Shown: positions 22,712 to 34,617 of the stretch, piece after piece
Numbering within the stretch: position 1 is the first letter of the stretch
Layout: the number at the start of each line of letters is the position of its first letter
Source: Schistosoma haematobium
Lineage: Eukaryota > Platyhelminthes > Trematoda > Strigeidida > Schistosomatidae
Length of the DNA stretch: 64,000 nucleotides
Direction: 5' to 3'
NCBI RefSeq assembly: GCF_000699445.3
Contig: NC_067200.1
Location: forward strand, 310,001-374,000
The notes under the pieces: model-generated
What the model was told of the DNA's origin: nothing
Databases searched by the model: none
The model's input: the letters and a program-made list of their open reading frames with translations, nothing else
Position numbers and translations under genes: made by a program

Positions 22712-22894
22712 GATGAAGTATGAAGTACGATAATGAACAAGGAGAAAATATATATATCCAGGGAAAAAACACGAAAAAAAAAATCACAATGTTTAAAAAA
22801 GTTAAAAAAAATAAGGCAATGATATATAAAAATCCCAAAAAATAACAGACTCACAGTTGCAATTAGGTGTACCAGATCACGTCGGTTTCACCAA
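22712..22894 (-). promoter_or_regulatory. Gypsy leader with tRNA-Trp-type primer-binding site
   Basis: Directly after the 5' LTR on the minus strand, at 22875-22893, is TGGTGAAACCGACGTGATC. It is complementary to the 3' end of tRNA-Trp apart from about two positions; CsRn1 and Boudicca are known to use this primer. The remainder of the leader is A/T-rich. Confidence 0.8.
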
Positions 22895-23215
22895 TGATAA
22901 TGTCACAGGTATTCAGTGTTTGACAACGCTTCTACCAGTAACACCTTCTAATATATTTCGTTCCCGCCCAGAGAAATCAAAAGACAGAGTCGAGGAGATC
23001 GGAAGAGTATATTTGGCGATGACCAATATATTGGAATTCTTTGATCTAATCTGGCTAGCGATTGCGGTTGATGTTGAGCACGGCGTTACTACACGTGATC
23101 TGGTGCGGATGCCTGACCGAGCGCCTTCAGCTAAATGAGTCCACTAAAACATATGGTCAGCATCCAATGTCGAAAACCTAGTGCTATTTATTTTGGGGAT
23201 TTATTTACCGCTACA
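22895..23215 (-). repeat. Gypsy 5' LTR (right)
   Basis: 321 bases, the 5' LTR in element orientation, identical to 18843-19163. It should hold the element promoter and transcription start; no reliable TATA can be singled out. Confidence 0.92.
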
Positions 23216-23945
23216 ATTTCACTCGACCAGTTGTGTTCGAGTAGAGAGCCTTTGAAAAGTTAATGTACTTCTTTGATACTCCTTTCAGTGACAAACACTG
23301 CCACAAAAATTCACGATCGAAAGTTCGAATGGCGGCTTAAGGTCGAGAAATGCTTCGATTGTGAGGCGTCTGAATGTGTGTCTATGTTCTGGGAACTGAC
23401 GTAGTGTGAATATCTGGTCCATACAACCACGTCCAAGTCGAGAACCAGCCTGATTTTCTCTAGTCTGTTCTTCACGAGCTTTAGTTAGGCGTCGAAGTAT
23501 TATTGAAGCTAATATTTTAGACACTATATTTGTCAAACTGATTCCTCTGTGATTGTCACAAGAGGACTTTTGTCCGTCCTTATAGACTGGCACAATCAGT
23601 GATTGAGACCAGTCAGATGGGATTACGTCCAGTTCCCAAATTCTACCTAAGACCTCAGTTAATTTTCTTGCTAATACTGGACCACCATCCTTAAAAATCT
23701 CAGGAGTAAACCTGTTTGGGCCTGCTGCTCTCCGTCGCTTCAGATTTCCTATGGCTTTTACAACTTCGTAAAGAGGCGGAGGACCTAAATTAACTTGCCA
23801 TTCAGGTTGACTGGAGGTCGTGTGAAACCGAAGTGTGATTGAAGGCCAGTTGAACTGATCCCTAAAGTGTTCTACCCATCGATCCAATCTCCTGGATTGA
23901 GGAAGTATAATGTATCCGTCTTTTCTGAGAAAGTTTCGCAACAGT
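23216..23945 (-). mobile_element. RTE-B2, RT fingers and palm
   Basis: Minus-strand frame from 23941 to 23285 (218 codons): linker with DRWVEHFRDQFNWP, then NLKRRRAAGPNRFTPEIF, WSQSLIVPVYKDG, NHRGISLTNIVSKILA and ENQAGSRLGRGCMDQIFTLRQ, the expected order of RTE-type RT fingers. The palm start is degraded (FLDLKPPFELS). The RT continues across the gypsy insertion at 18772-18842. The 5' end (about 23945) is truncated: no endonuclease domain is present. Confidence 0.85.
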
Positions 23946-25006
23946 TGAGTTCCTAATACCGGTTTCCTTAAAAAGTCTGAACAATTGTCTGCTATTACAT
24001 ATTGCCGCTGCCTTTTCCATCTCTCTTGCTCTCAAAATATATATACAAATATATTTTTGTTGATATCGGCTTACTTTTTTTTACATCAAAGGCATTCTTT
24101 ATGTTTGGAATAAATTTCAATGCAAAATTAATGTAATTAACCTAGCTTGGCATCATTACTTGCGCTTGTTAACCCTCGTGAGGAGCTTAGGCCGCCCTAC
24201 CAGAATTCTTCCTGGAACTCTGTTCTGAAAAATCATTTTCAGTTGCAATTGATTATTTTGATGTCGGCTTCTGATCCTCCCTTTCATTGCAAATTAGGAC
24301 ATGCCTCGCGATTCAGTTTGATGATTTCTGCAATACATGTCTTATCCAGCATCATTTCCTAATTTCGGACTCTCCATTGTTTATAAATACTTGTGCATTT
24401 TTGATGATGGTTGTTTTATTTCTCGAGTAGAACTGTCTTCACGTTGGTACTAATAAGCTAGAAAAACGTCATAGTATGATATGAAAATATGAGTAGAGAC
24501 TGTCAAAAGTAACTGTTTAATTTATTTAATTCAGTTGATGAAAATATAATAACTGTCAGTGTTAATCAGTGCTATTAACAATAAAACGTTATTACACAAT
24601 ATTCGAATGCACTGAACGAACACTTTTGTGAGGATAACCAATTTATCATATAACGTCAAATATCACAATGCTTTCGTAAAATAAAGTCATTTATTTGCAA
24701 GTCTCCTTTCAGTTGTCGTGCACATACTTCTTCATTCTTCATATTCGAATGTCGTTGTCATTCCTCACCGTTTCCTTTTCTGTTTTTTCGTAATTCAATC
24801 TGAAACGTTTGCTAACAGGCACACTATTTCATTTTGGTGTTACATACTACTTATATCTGTCAAAATGTGTAGCATCCGTCACGCGTTTATCCGTTTTTTA
24901 ATGGTTGAATTAATCAAGTGTGATTGAAATGGATTGATATAAACCTCATAACACCATACAATTCATCACATTTTATGCTGTTTGTACTTTTGTTCCTTTA
25001 CATTAG
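23946..25006. other. No gene; old dispersed repeat D (first copy)
   Basis: AT-rich. Stretch 24625-24870 resembles 35128-35375 in the order of shared blocks (GTGAGGATAAC, CATTTGCAAGT-like, TTTTCTGTTTT, ACATACTACTTATATCTGTC), and a weaker echo lies at 57997-58060. This looks like an old interspersed repeat. The region just before 25007 ends in a pyrimidine-rich splice-acceptor-like sequence. Confidence 0.45.
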
Positions 25007-25426
25007 CTACTGGATCAGCATGTCCATCAAATCCTGGAATTGTATGTAGTCATGATTATTTATTAGTGGATGATCGTATATCTAATGTTTATGACGGTAT
25101 AATTAACAATATACCAATAATTCGTTTTTGTTTAATCAATAATTCCACATTGAAAACAATCGCCACAAAGACAAAAACAAAATTACCAGAAGTAGAAATG
25201 ATCAATTCATCATCATCATCATTATCTTCTCCTTCTTTGATCTCCTCTGGATCCTTTTCATTGAATTCAATAGATTATAATAAATTATGTGCACCAGATG
25301 AATCATATTTAGTTGAGCAAATTTATGATCCAATCAGTAATGTATACGGTTGACAGTTTACATCAAATTGAAATTTATTAGATCCATATATTATTCATGG
25401 AAAAGGCATAGTGTTAGAATATATTG
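25007..25426 (+). pseudogene. Exon of a decayed host gene, not identified
   Basis: A 420-base block begins after a strong acceptor-like run (TTTTGTTCCTTTACATTAG) and ends at the donor G|GTAAGC at 25427. Read with two bases completing a split codon it is open apart from TGA at 25351 and at 25369, both in contexts where tryptophan (TGG) is plausible. It encodes ATGSACPSNPGIVCSHDYLL, a serine run, and a later segment near IHGKGIVLEYI. It is unlike any mobile element in the window. I do not recognise the family. The block is phase 1 at both ends and its 3' phase fits the exon at 34618. I infer a pseudogene of a multi-exon host gene. Confidence 0.5.
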
Positions 25427-25515
25427 GTAAGCATTAGTTTGTTTTTTGTTTATTACAGTGATCGTTTAAATGTTTATGTTATACACATGATGGACTGATT
25501 GCAGACAGATAATAA

Positions 25516-26296
25516 GGTAGGACTCTAATTTATGGACGAGCCAATCAGAAGCGTTTAAGGAATTTCAAAGTCATGGCGCTAAGTTCAGTGCGGGATGCTC
25601 ACATTCGATCGTTTTACAGCAGATTTTAGAGAATAGGTGATCGTTGAGAGACTACAGCAGATGGGACTATTAGGAAGTTCCTGTGTCTGTGACTGCGGCA
25701 ATTAAATGACGGCAGCGCGATGTGCAGACTGCCGCGATGACATTGTATTTCGTTGTACTATATGTTGTAGAAAAAAGTCTGCTCGAACTGTCACTTTTTT
25801 TACCCAGTCACGGCTAAGGCTAAGACAAACCATGATAATCGTTGCAAATTGGATCATAAAGTCTCCAGTAACATTAGCTGCGGCTATACCGATGTTTGGA
25901 GAGCGTATAGATGCCTCTCCAGACTTGGTTTTGTGCATCATGTAGTGGTGTATAAACGTCATTTCTTTGATCCAACGACGGGAGGTCCATACAAACAACA
26001 TTGAGGGCATGTGGTCTAGGCTAAAGTATTCTTTAAAACCCTACCACGGCTTCAGAGGACGATTATTATAGTTATATGGACGAGTTCTTATACCGCATGC
26101 ACTATGATTTCGAAACTTTCGAACCTATATCAAACCTCAACAAGTTCTCAAATAATGTAAAAGAAGAATATCCATTGTAACTCATCACTCTTTTATAATA
26201 TATTTTTACTTTATACTAACTCTCTTCTGATTGGCTAATGTATTCAAGGTCACTTAAAAATTCGTTCAAAGGTCGTCCATAAATTAGAGTTTCACC
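25516..26296 (+). mobile_element. Merlin (IS1016-like) DNA transposon, internally deleted
   Basis: The 781-bp element has 24-base terminal inverted repeats (25516-25539 and 26273-26296) differing at three positions, and a perfect 8-base target duplication GATAATAA at 25508-25515 and 26297-26304. Merlin elements make 8-9 bp duplications. Coding traces fit a Merlin transposase: a CADCRD...CTICCRKKSARTVTFF zinc-binding N-terminus at 25706-25800, then NNIEGMWSRLKYSLKPYHGF and a DEFLYRMHYDFETFEP-like C-terminus at about 25995-26130 in shifted frames. The middle of the transposase, with most of the catalytic core, is missing. Confidence 0.9.
25706..25945 (+). pseudogene. Merlin transposase N-terminal remnant
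   Basis: A 79-codon frame. CADC near residues 5-8 and CTICC near residues 18-22 form the zinc-binding head of the IS1016-type transposase; the remainder (MIIVANWIIKSPVTLAAAI) is the helical segment that follows. The DDE residues are not identifiable. It ends early at TAG 25943, and the C-terminal domain resumes in other frames after about 25985. Confidence 0.75.
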
Positions 26297-26304
26297 GATA
26301 ATAA

Positions 26305-27245
26305 TTAAAAATGAGGAAACATTAGATGGCTTTTTCATTCACCGCAGCATTGAACTCTTCAGTATTTTACATTGATGAACCATTCAAAGAATTTCAGACT
26401 TGATGGCGAGACATAAATCCTTATACTAACCAGTTGGGACCTAATGGTTGATGCTTGTGAAGACAGTCAGTCAGTCAGTCAACTTACAGCATTACGAAAT
26501 CATTATCTAGTGATATTGATGTGTAGTTGCCTCAGACCCGATATAACTGAACTACATTGATCATAACCTGTTACTAGAACTCTAGGTAATACTTCTCAAA
26601 ATTACTCATTACTAAGCATTACTGCGAGCTGACTCAATTTAAAAACGTAAACCTGATGTGTAGCTGATAAAAATACTGACTGGTTGTTTGCCTAGTCAGA
26701 GTAGTAGATGGTCTGACAAGTATGAGATGTGTCACATGTTTTCTATCACATTATTCCTTATTGTTTGTTATTGTCGTTGAAAGATTCGCACGTTCTAGTG
26801 TGATCAGTCACGTGTTCGTGATGAAAATCTCATTGAAGTCTTGTAGAATAGACACTGTCAGGGTATCGTGTGTAGATATTTGTCTCATTCGTGTAAAGAA
26901 GAAATTCCAGCGTCATTTCAAAACGATCGTTCTTGACTCAGTGATCGAAAGCTTATAGAGAGGCTGTTAGGTGTTTTGTTTTTGAACTTGATCTATGTTA
27001 GGATTGTGGATTTACTTTATTCACAAGTCTTATATTAAGACGAAACAGTTTAATAAAGATCGAGTTTAAAACAACTCTCTTAGTCTTGATATCTTGTATT
27101 AATTTCCACAATGAGAATTTCTGAAATTTTTGCGTTGACATTCGTTTGATGATTATCAAAAATCAAGATACATTGAAACAAATGTATCCATGATCTTCAA
27201 GTCTCATCAATGAAAATGACACCATCTAACCATTTAATCATTTCC
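26305..27245. other. No gene; (GTCA)n repeat
   Basis: AT-rich intron-like sequence. A short GTCA microsatellite at 26462-26480 resembles, in inverse orientation, the TGACTGACTGACT tail of the RTE-B 3' end at 32001-32013, so a 3'-end relic of RTE-B on the minus strand is possible. The 78-codon open frame at 26722-26958 has no recognisable domain. Confidence 0.4.
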
Positions 27246-30200
27246 CAGCCAGGGAGTGGTGGAGGACCGACGGAAGTCAGTCCTTTGCAGCTTCCTTTAA
27301 TACCACGACACCATGTCATGCACTGACCATCCCTCCGCTTCTTCCAACCAGTCCCAGAGTCGGCAAATAATGCACGGCGTGGAATTCTCTGGGACGACAT
27401 TCGGAGAACATGTCCAAGCCACCGAAGTCGGTGTTTCAAGACAGTGACACCAATTGCATTATCACCTCTGTGCCCGAACACACGATGCCGAATCTCTACA
27501 TTACTAACATGGTGTTGCCACTGGATGTCAGCAATCCTTCGGAGACAATGATGATCGAACACAGAGAGTCGTCTAACGTCCTCAACTCGGAGAGACCAGG
27601 TTTCACAAGCATAGAGCAAAACTGCTCTCACCGACGCGTTGTAGATCCGACCTTTTACGGCCAGACTAACATCACGAAGGCGTCAAAGGTGGCCCAGATT
27701 GGCATTAGCCGCTCTGGCTTTCACTATACGTGCATTGATCTCATCACTCACACCCCCACCAGCACTTATGCAGCTACCCAGGTACATGAACTTCTCAACT
27801 ACGTCTATCTGCTCACCATCCAGGGTGAGTACAGGATTAGAATCCTGCCAGTCTTGTAGAAGTACTTTGCACTTCGAAGGTGCAAAGCACATACCATACC
27901 TACGGACACTGATTGCCAACTGATTAAGTGCGGATTGCATGCCTTGGGCGTTATCGTACAGTAAGACAATATCATCCGCCTACTCAAGGTCGAGAAGTCT
28001 TTCTCTAGGCAACAGATCCACACCGCCAGTACTTACATCCATCAGAGCAGTTCCAGAATGTCATCGGTGGCAAAGTTGAAGAGGAATGTTGAGATTGGGC
28101 AACCCTGCCTAACCAAACTGCTGGAATAGAACAATGGAGAAAGGTGGTCGTATGCCCTCATTCTGCCTGAGGTGTTTGTATATAGGGCTTTTAGGATGTT
28201 AATAAACTTCTCAGGCACACCCTTCTTCAATAGACAATCCCAGAGAACAGTCCTATCCAACGAATCGAAGGGAGCCTTGATGTCAAGATACACTACGATT
28301 GTTGGCCTTTGATAAGTATGACGGTGTTATAACATTTGGCGGAGGGTGAAGATATGATCAATACATCCTCGACCAGAACGAAAACCAGCCTGCTCCTCGC
28401 GAGTCAATCTTTCTCGGGTTTTGAACAACCTGCGAAGTATGACGGAAGCCAATTGCTTGGACGCAATCGGAAGTAGACTTATCCCCCGATACTTGTTACA
28501 GGAACGACATGAAGCCTTTTTAAAGATAGGGACAACTATCGACTCATTCCATGACGTTGGTACACTCTCTAGTTCCCAAAACTACGTGAACAACGTCGTC
28601 AATTCCCTAGTCAAAAAGTCACCACCATCTTCAAAAAGAGCCGGAGGTAAGTCATCTGGGCCAGATGATTTGTAACGCTTCAAGGGTTGGAGTTCCTTGT
28701 GGACTTTCGCCTCATTTGGTGGATCAATCGTCACCGGCCATGGAGGGCAGGACAATCTGACTGATGTTGCCGGAGCAGCAGGCCAATTGAACTGCCCTTC
28801 GAAACATTCTGACCATCGTCCAAGACGTCGATGAATGTTAGTGATTGGTATCCCATCATCCTCGCATATTGTATCCCTCACACTAGACTTCTTGTTGCCA
28901 GTGGCTCGAATGAGTTGGAAGAGCTTCCGGTAATTACCAGATGCAGCTGCTACTTCCAGCTTATTATCACGCTTCGACCATCAGGCTTCTCGGTCCTTAC
29001 GCAAGCTTTGCCCAATTTCCATACGTAACACCCTTCGTTTGTGGTCAAACTCACGGTCACCCGGAGTAGACCGACGGGCTTCAATGTGTTGTAAGGAACC
29101 TGCAGAAACCCAGTGCTTATAAGCGGGACGTTTCGCGACCCCACAACTGTCAGTACCCGCCATTCTCATGGCGTCATGCAATTGCAACCAATGCTCATTT
29201 ATACTTTTCGGTGGAATGGTAGCTAGCCTAGAGGCTAGCTCGGTTCGATACTTATTTGCAACAGAAGTTGCGACCAGCTTGCTAATATCAATCCGTTGAT
29301 GGCGCTCACTTCGTTGGCCACTGAAAAGTAAGGCAAGATTGGCGCAAACCAAAGCATGTTCAGAGTCCAGATAGGTACTCCAGAAGGAGCGGCAGTCTTT
29401 TACACAACCACGCCAGCGGTAGCTGATCGCGATGTGATCAATCTGAGTCCAGGCTTGAGATGCAGAGGGAGGACGCCAGGTGGCACATCGGCGATGACTG
29501 TGCCGAAAGTTAGTGCTAGCCAGAAACAGGTTGTGGTCTGTGCATAGTTGCAGTAGACGGTCCCCGTTATCTGACCTGCGACCAACGAGTCCCCATCGGC
29601 CACCTAAACGACTCTCTTCTGTGCCTAGACGCCCGACCTGAGCATCCAAGTCTCCGGCTAGTACTACAATATCTGTCGAACGCACTTTCTGGAGAAGAAC
29701 AGTTAATTGGTGGTAGAATTCATCCTTGATTACATCCAGGCTGCAGTCTGTCGGGGCATATGCGGAGATGACAAAAAGTCATCGTTTCTCACGCCGAATT
29801 CTTCTCACTTTGATGGAACTTTCTAATCTAACAGCACGTAACCGACTGTTAATGGGGATCCAATCGATTAGTGCTGCCTCAGCTCTAGCGCTTAGTGCGA
29901 CACCAACGCCAGCGAGACCAGACGAAGATGTCACAGGGTCGCCGGATAAGCGCACGTAAAACAAGCTTTTGAAGTGACAGATGGAGAGCGGATTTGTAGT
30001 ACTTCACCAGAGTCTTGAATACGGGTATCGGAAAGACAGCAAACATCGATATTAAGACTTTGCAAAGACATAGCCAACCCTATCTGTTGTCCAACCTGTA
30101 TAAGTGTGCGAACGTTGAAGGCAGCCAGTTTGAATGTCGCACGTGATTTCAGAAAAACTGCTTCAGTTTTATATTCGATGGTAAAATACAATTTTCAACC

Positions 30201-30840
30201 GAACATTGACTCGTGAACGTTTAGATAGAGTCGAATTTCCACCAAAGACGAGCCGCTGTATAAGTATAAAAGAGAGTGAATAATGTGGAAAATAATAATA
30301 ATAATGGTAATAATTATAATAGTACTAATAATGATAATAATTGTAATGATAATAATTTGAATCAATTGATTGTTTTTCGAAGCGAGAAAAGTAATTTCCA
30401 TAGACATAGAAAGTTCATCATTTGTGTGTGGGCTGTGATACTGCCCAGGTGCTCAAACCGAGGCAGGTGGTTATCTTAGGGGGCCACTCCGCGAGCCTTT
30501 GACCCAAAGGTCTAACCCACAAGGCAGTGGAGCATCGTAAGGAGATGCAATCCCATGGTAGCCGGTGACCGAAAATTGGTTCATACGCCATTGATTCCCT
30601 CAGGATACTGGAGCCCATGTGCATCATTGGTTTGGGATCCGGTTAAAACGCCGGACATTCGCTTTTCGTCCTCTCATTTTCGTGAACAACACCCCCGCCA
30701 TGAGAAGGCAGTGAGTAGGACTTCCTTGGCAGAGGCTGTAAACACGTGGCCGTGTGAGAGCATTTTGAGAGGGAGAGCGAACTCTCCCCACTCTCGGCTG
30801 TACCAGGGCATTTGGGGGCCTAACCTATGTCACAAAATCT
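27246..30840 (-). mobile_element. RTE-A LINE copy A2, 3' truncated
   Basis: Minus-strand element with the most complete 5' UTR in the window (about 30200-30840), then endonuclease, RT and C-terminal region. The 3' end is cut at 27246 before the usual terminus. Visible motifs on the minus strand: FNVRTLIQVGQQ near 30110, LAGDLDAQVG near 29660, QIDHIAIS near 29440, YKSSGPDDLPPALFEDGG near 28650, LDIKAPFDSLDR near 28275 and LLYACETWSLR near 27620. Stops include the TGA after DREA near 28984, the TAG near 28652, the TAA near 28331 and TAG at the YADD box near 27980. The W*DS stop of other copies is absent (CAG). Confidence 0.85.
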
Positions 30841-31239
30841 CTTTATACCTTATTTCTTTGCATGTACCTAATCTTTCCTACTACAACAAATGTTATTACT
30901 GCTGTTAGTAATCTGGAATTTGTCTCGATAATTTTATCTCTCTTTGCTAATAAGACATGACAACTTGAGCTGACATACCTATGTATCAGATTCTACGTTG
31001 CACATGACTAGAACTATGTAAGAGGAAGCCATTAGGCAGAATTCGATAGTAGAGATAGAGGAAAAATATTAAAAAGAGATGAAGTTCTTTTAATACAGAC
31101 AAGGTGTTTTTGAATGCTGCTAGAGTTATGTGAACAGTTGATATTTCCCAGTTACCTACATTGAGGAAAGATAGTTTTTTGTTGAGGTATCCGAAAAGAA
31201 TATTGGATAGGTAGTGATTTTGCCGACCTGGAAGAGTGA
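30841..31239. other. No gene recognised
   Basis: About 400 AT-rich bases between A2 and RTE-B3. Nothing identifiable. Confidence 0.4.
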
Positions 31240-32015
31240 CCGCTGACCCCAAGAGACAAATGCGAAGGCGAGATATCCGTCTATCAATAAAAGGACGAGT
31301 ATACTGCGCGGCAGTCCGTTCTGTTTTACTTTACGGCAGCGAAACATGGCCTTTAAGAGTAGAAGACACTCGTAAGCTACTAGTATTTGACAACGGATGC
31401 CTCAGAAATATTGCTGGCGTCTGTTGGGATCATCGGGTAAGTAATAGTGAGGTTAGACGCAGGGTATTAGGAAGTGATGGTAAATAAGTCGACGAGGCTG
31501 TGAATATTCATCGACTGAGATGGTTGGGCCACGTATTACGTATGCCTGAACACCGATTACCACGACGTGCAATGCTACCCAGTGTTCGGGATGGTTGGAA
31601 GAAAATTTGAGGCGGCCAAACCAAAACGTGGCATCAGTGCTTGAAGTCACTAATTTCTAGTCTGAGCCATGTTGGTAGATGCAGACTACTTGATTGGGGT
31701 CTGCGTGACTTTCTTAACCAATGGTTGGAGACTCTTGTTGACATTGCTAGGAATCGATCACAATGGCGTCGCTGTATATACTCCTTGTCTTCCCTTAAAC
31801 TAAGAGATTAAAATCACTTCATATCTTTCATTCTACGAACCAATTCTTTCTTCTTGTACTATATCCTTATATGCAATCTTTCTCTTATATATTATCACCT
31901 TTGACCTAACCACTGCTATGAATCCGGTGTTAATCTTGTTGTGCTAATGCGGTATGGCAACCTGGACCGATGCATATATGTGCCTGGTCCTACGTTGTAG
32001 CTGACTGACTGACTT
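31240..32015 (+). mobile_element. RTE-B LINE 3' end, B3
   Basis: 5'-truncated copy, the usual product of incomplete target-primed reverse transcription. It starts within the C-terminal region (RRRDIRLSIKGRVYCAAVR), continues through LLYGSETWPLRVEDTRK, a stop at 31485, RLRWLGHVLRMPEHRLPRR and RNRSQWRRCIYSLSS, and has a 3' UTR ending in a TGACTGACTGACT tail at 32001-32013. The tail is the tandem short repeat typical of RTE 3' ends. The same family as B1, B2 and B4. Confidence 0.85.
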
Positions 32016-34361
32016 ATTACAATCAGATTTGCACACTAAAATTGATGAGCATTTTTTTTCAGTCAATAACAATATTGCTTACGTTACAGACTGACTATTA
32101 TTTGGAAAACCATAGAAAACCAAGCGGTATGACCTGATAGCTATTTCGTTCTACTATGGCTAGCAGTGAGATCCAATACACGCGTTTCATTCTGTCTGGG
32201 CTTCGTCAGCTGGATATATCTGCATTCCACAGTTGATGTTCATTCTGGTACTCGGGCTTACTACCGTCTGCTTGGAGCACCATCGGGTCATCCATTTAGC
32301 TACTGAGTTAGGATAGCCGCTCATTTGTGCAATGAGCTGACGTTTAATTCATAGAATACAAGTATACCCATGTGATGAGTTCTAAATAAAACGTAACGCA
32401 CGTTCTGGATTCCACTGTTAACTACTATCCATTTTTGCTTATAATGCTTGTAGCTTAAGGTAATATTGGAGATGGTCATATACTACTAAGAGACTGATCA
32501 ATTCAAATCCTATACATCAATGAGAAGACTAAAACAACCAATTCAAAGATGAATTAACGTTATATTTATATTTGACTACAACTCGATCACGTTGATTATT
32601 TGTCTATTCAATGTACTTTTTAATAATCATATATATATTTGTTTAACTCAATTGATTCTTTTGTCTAGATCATATTGTCTCTTGATTAGGATTTAGTTCA
32701 TAAATGTTAATTATTCATTTGTAAATCTGTGTAGTTGCATGTCATATTATCTAAGACTGAATAGTTTTGATAGTTTTTAAGCCTTCACTTAGTTGATTGG
32801 TTTAATTACAAATCGTTCTTTGTTGTTCAGAACAACTTGATCAGAGTCATACAGACGTTTGTGATAATCAAATGATCCAAATTATCGAAAGTAACATTCA
32901 TTACAACCTTAATCCCTTTGGATTATTTTCTAGAGTGAAAATGAAAATAGTGATGATCTGTTGTTTTGTTGTACTTCAAAAACTCTTCAGTGATGCAAAA
33001 CGTATTCAAGCCATCACGTGTTTGAATCGTGAAATGATAGAACTAGTATTGAACTACTTGTTAGGGGATTCCAGTTACACATATTTCCGATTTTCAGTGA
33101 ATATATGACATAATATGTGACCATGTAACACAGTTCATCATTGCTAAAAATGTTTACAGCCACATACCTTAGCGAAGCATATAATGGTGGTAGCTGATAG
33201 CTGTGTCTAAATTTGATAACAGTTTACGAACAACCGAAACCCGAACCAAGAGCAAACCATATGAAAACTGTTGCGTTTAAGCAAATGCACAAAACTGTGG
33301 ATAGTGGCCACAGTGATTGAGGTACAGTAATTATAATGATAAATAAAATGATAAGTACAATAAACGTTATAAGTTATTTGAACATTTCAGAATATTACAG
33401 TACAACTTGCGCTACAACATAAGTGTGAAAATTAGTAGGAATACGATTGCTTACTGAATGTAAATAAGTAGTGTGAAACAATATGCAAAAGAGTGGAAAG
33501 GGAATGGGCAGGATCAATGTAAAACAATTTTAACACAAATATATATCTTGTAAATAAATATCATAATTACCAAGTAAGTTAGAAAAGAGAGAGGGAGTGA
33601 GGGTGACTGAAACTAGATATGTATAGACAAGTAAGAAATACTCAGTGAAAATAACTATCCTAATAATGAAACATGTGATTTGCAATGATTCTTTTGGTAT
33701 AATTCTTAAATTACATAATACATAATTGTCCCAGTTAAAATGATTGTTACGTTGAAAGAGAAACGAGAATTTTTTTATCTATTCTTGGTATTTTTCATGA
33801 ATTAACATGGATTTGGGGGATATTATTAAAACTTACGGTTGATTGTACAGATGCTTCATGCTAGAATGAGACTCCTCAGCAGTGCGTACTAACAATCTCA
33901 GCGGGGATCGAACCCAAGTACCTTCAGGTTTCACGGTCAACTTCGAGAGGAATTTGTGAAAGTTCTTGTAAAAATTTGAGACGAGTGCAGTTAAACAGTG
34001 TTGGGTGTGGGATAGTTATGTTGCCAAGGTACTCCAAATAGTTTAGAAATAACGAAATCTTTTGTTCTAATTCTTTTTTCGAGAAGCAATTAATATTAAG
34101 AATTTTCAACTTGACCTATAAATGCAGTGTGCAAAGCATGATAAACTTATCTTTTTCATAATAAATTCTAAATGTAATTCAACTGAATAAGTTTTATAAA
34201 GATAGGTGTATTTGTAAGTAAAATTGGTCTCAGATTGATATTAGTTAGGGGAAGCACAGGTTTTTGTCAGACGAAGGTTTGAACAGACAATCTCGCATTG
34301 ATTGATAACTGATTGAATAGAAAATTCGTCAGTTCAATGTTTATTTTAAATTATCAATGGA
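32016..34361. other. Intron-like region, no proven gene
   Basis: Low-complexity AT-rich sequence without LINE or LTR protein similarity. A degraded minus-strand SINE trace is at about 33855-33950 (GAGACTCCTCAGCAGTGCG). The one coding-like block is described separately at 32831-33108. Confidence 0.45.
32831..33108 (+). pseudogene. Possible additional host exon
   Basis: After an acceptor-like TTCTTTGTTGTTCAG, the sequence is open for about 92 codons to TGA at 33106, beginning (G)AACAACTTGATCAG. If joined to the donor at 25426 the phase would fit, but a one-in-three phase match is weak evidence and no good donor follows. The encoded segment includes NPFGLFSRVKMK and a hydrophobic stretch. It could be an alternative terminal exon or chance. 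Confidence 0.25.
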
Positions 34362-34553
34362 TGTCGGCTCAGTGATTTAGAAGTTAAACGTTTGCGTGCG
34401 AGACCGATAGATTCTGAGTTTGAATCTCGCGATGCGGGGTCCTGAATGTGCACTGCTAAGGATTCCTATACTAAGACAAAACGGCTGTCCAGTGCTTCCA
34501 GGTTTTCCACGGTGGTCTAGCTTTAATTGTCTGATGATCTCAACTATTAAAAA
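34362..34553 (+). mobile_element. Sm-alpha-like tRNA-derived SINE
   Basis: A box-like GGCTCAGTGATTTAG at 34366-34380 and B box-like GAGTTTGAATC at 34416-34426 form an internal RNA polymerase III promoter. The body includes CACTGCTAAGGATTCC, a GACAAAACGGCTGTCCAGTG block and CACGGTGGTCTAGCTT, then an A-rich end. This is the most complete SINE copy in the window and matches the abundant schistosome Sm-alpha type as I remember it. Confidence 0.8.
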
Positions 34554-34617
34554 TATCAATTATTTGTTTAAAAGAAAATGAATTAATAACACTTATTCAT
34601 TTTTATTTACTTTATAG

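Larger units (their letters stand above)
18843..23215 (-). mobile_element. CsRn1/Boudicca-type Ty3/gypsy element, RNase H deleted
   Basis: A 4,373-bp LTR retrotransposon on the minus strand: identical 321-bp LTRs, a tRNA-Trp-type primer site, gag with an unusual zinc finger, protease, reverse transcriptase, integrase and a polypurine tract. Boudicca-like relatives are about 5-6 kb, and the shortfall is explained by loss of the RT connection and RNase H at about 20678. The element sits inside RTE-B: both flanks encode adjoining parts of one RT domain. Flanking bases (GCTTT left, ATTTC right) allow at best an imperfect target duplication. Confidence 0.9.

Noticed and set aside
25351..25371. Selenocysteine or recoded TGA in the host-like exon
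   Set aside because: Two closely spaced TGA codons in positions that look like tryptophan, with no selenocysteine-insertion structure seen nearby, fit ordinary decay better.
26462..26480. Claim that the GTCA repeat proves a minus-strand RTE-B 3' end
   Set aside because: Adjacent sequence does not resemble the RTE-B 3' UTR at 31810-32000, so only the tail-like microsatellite is supported.
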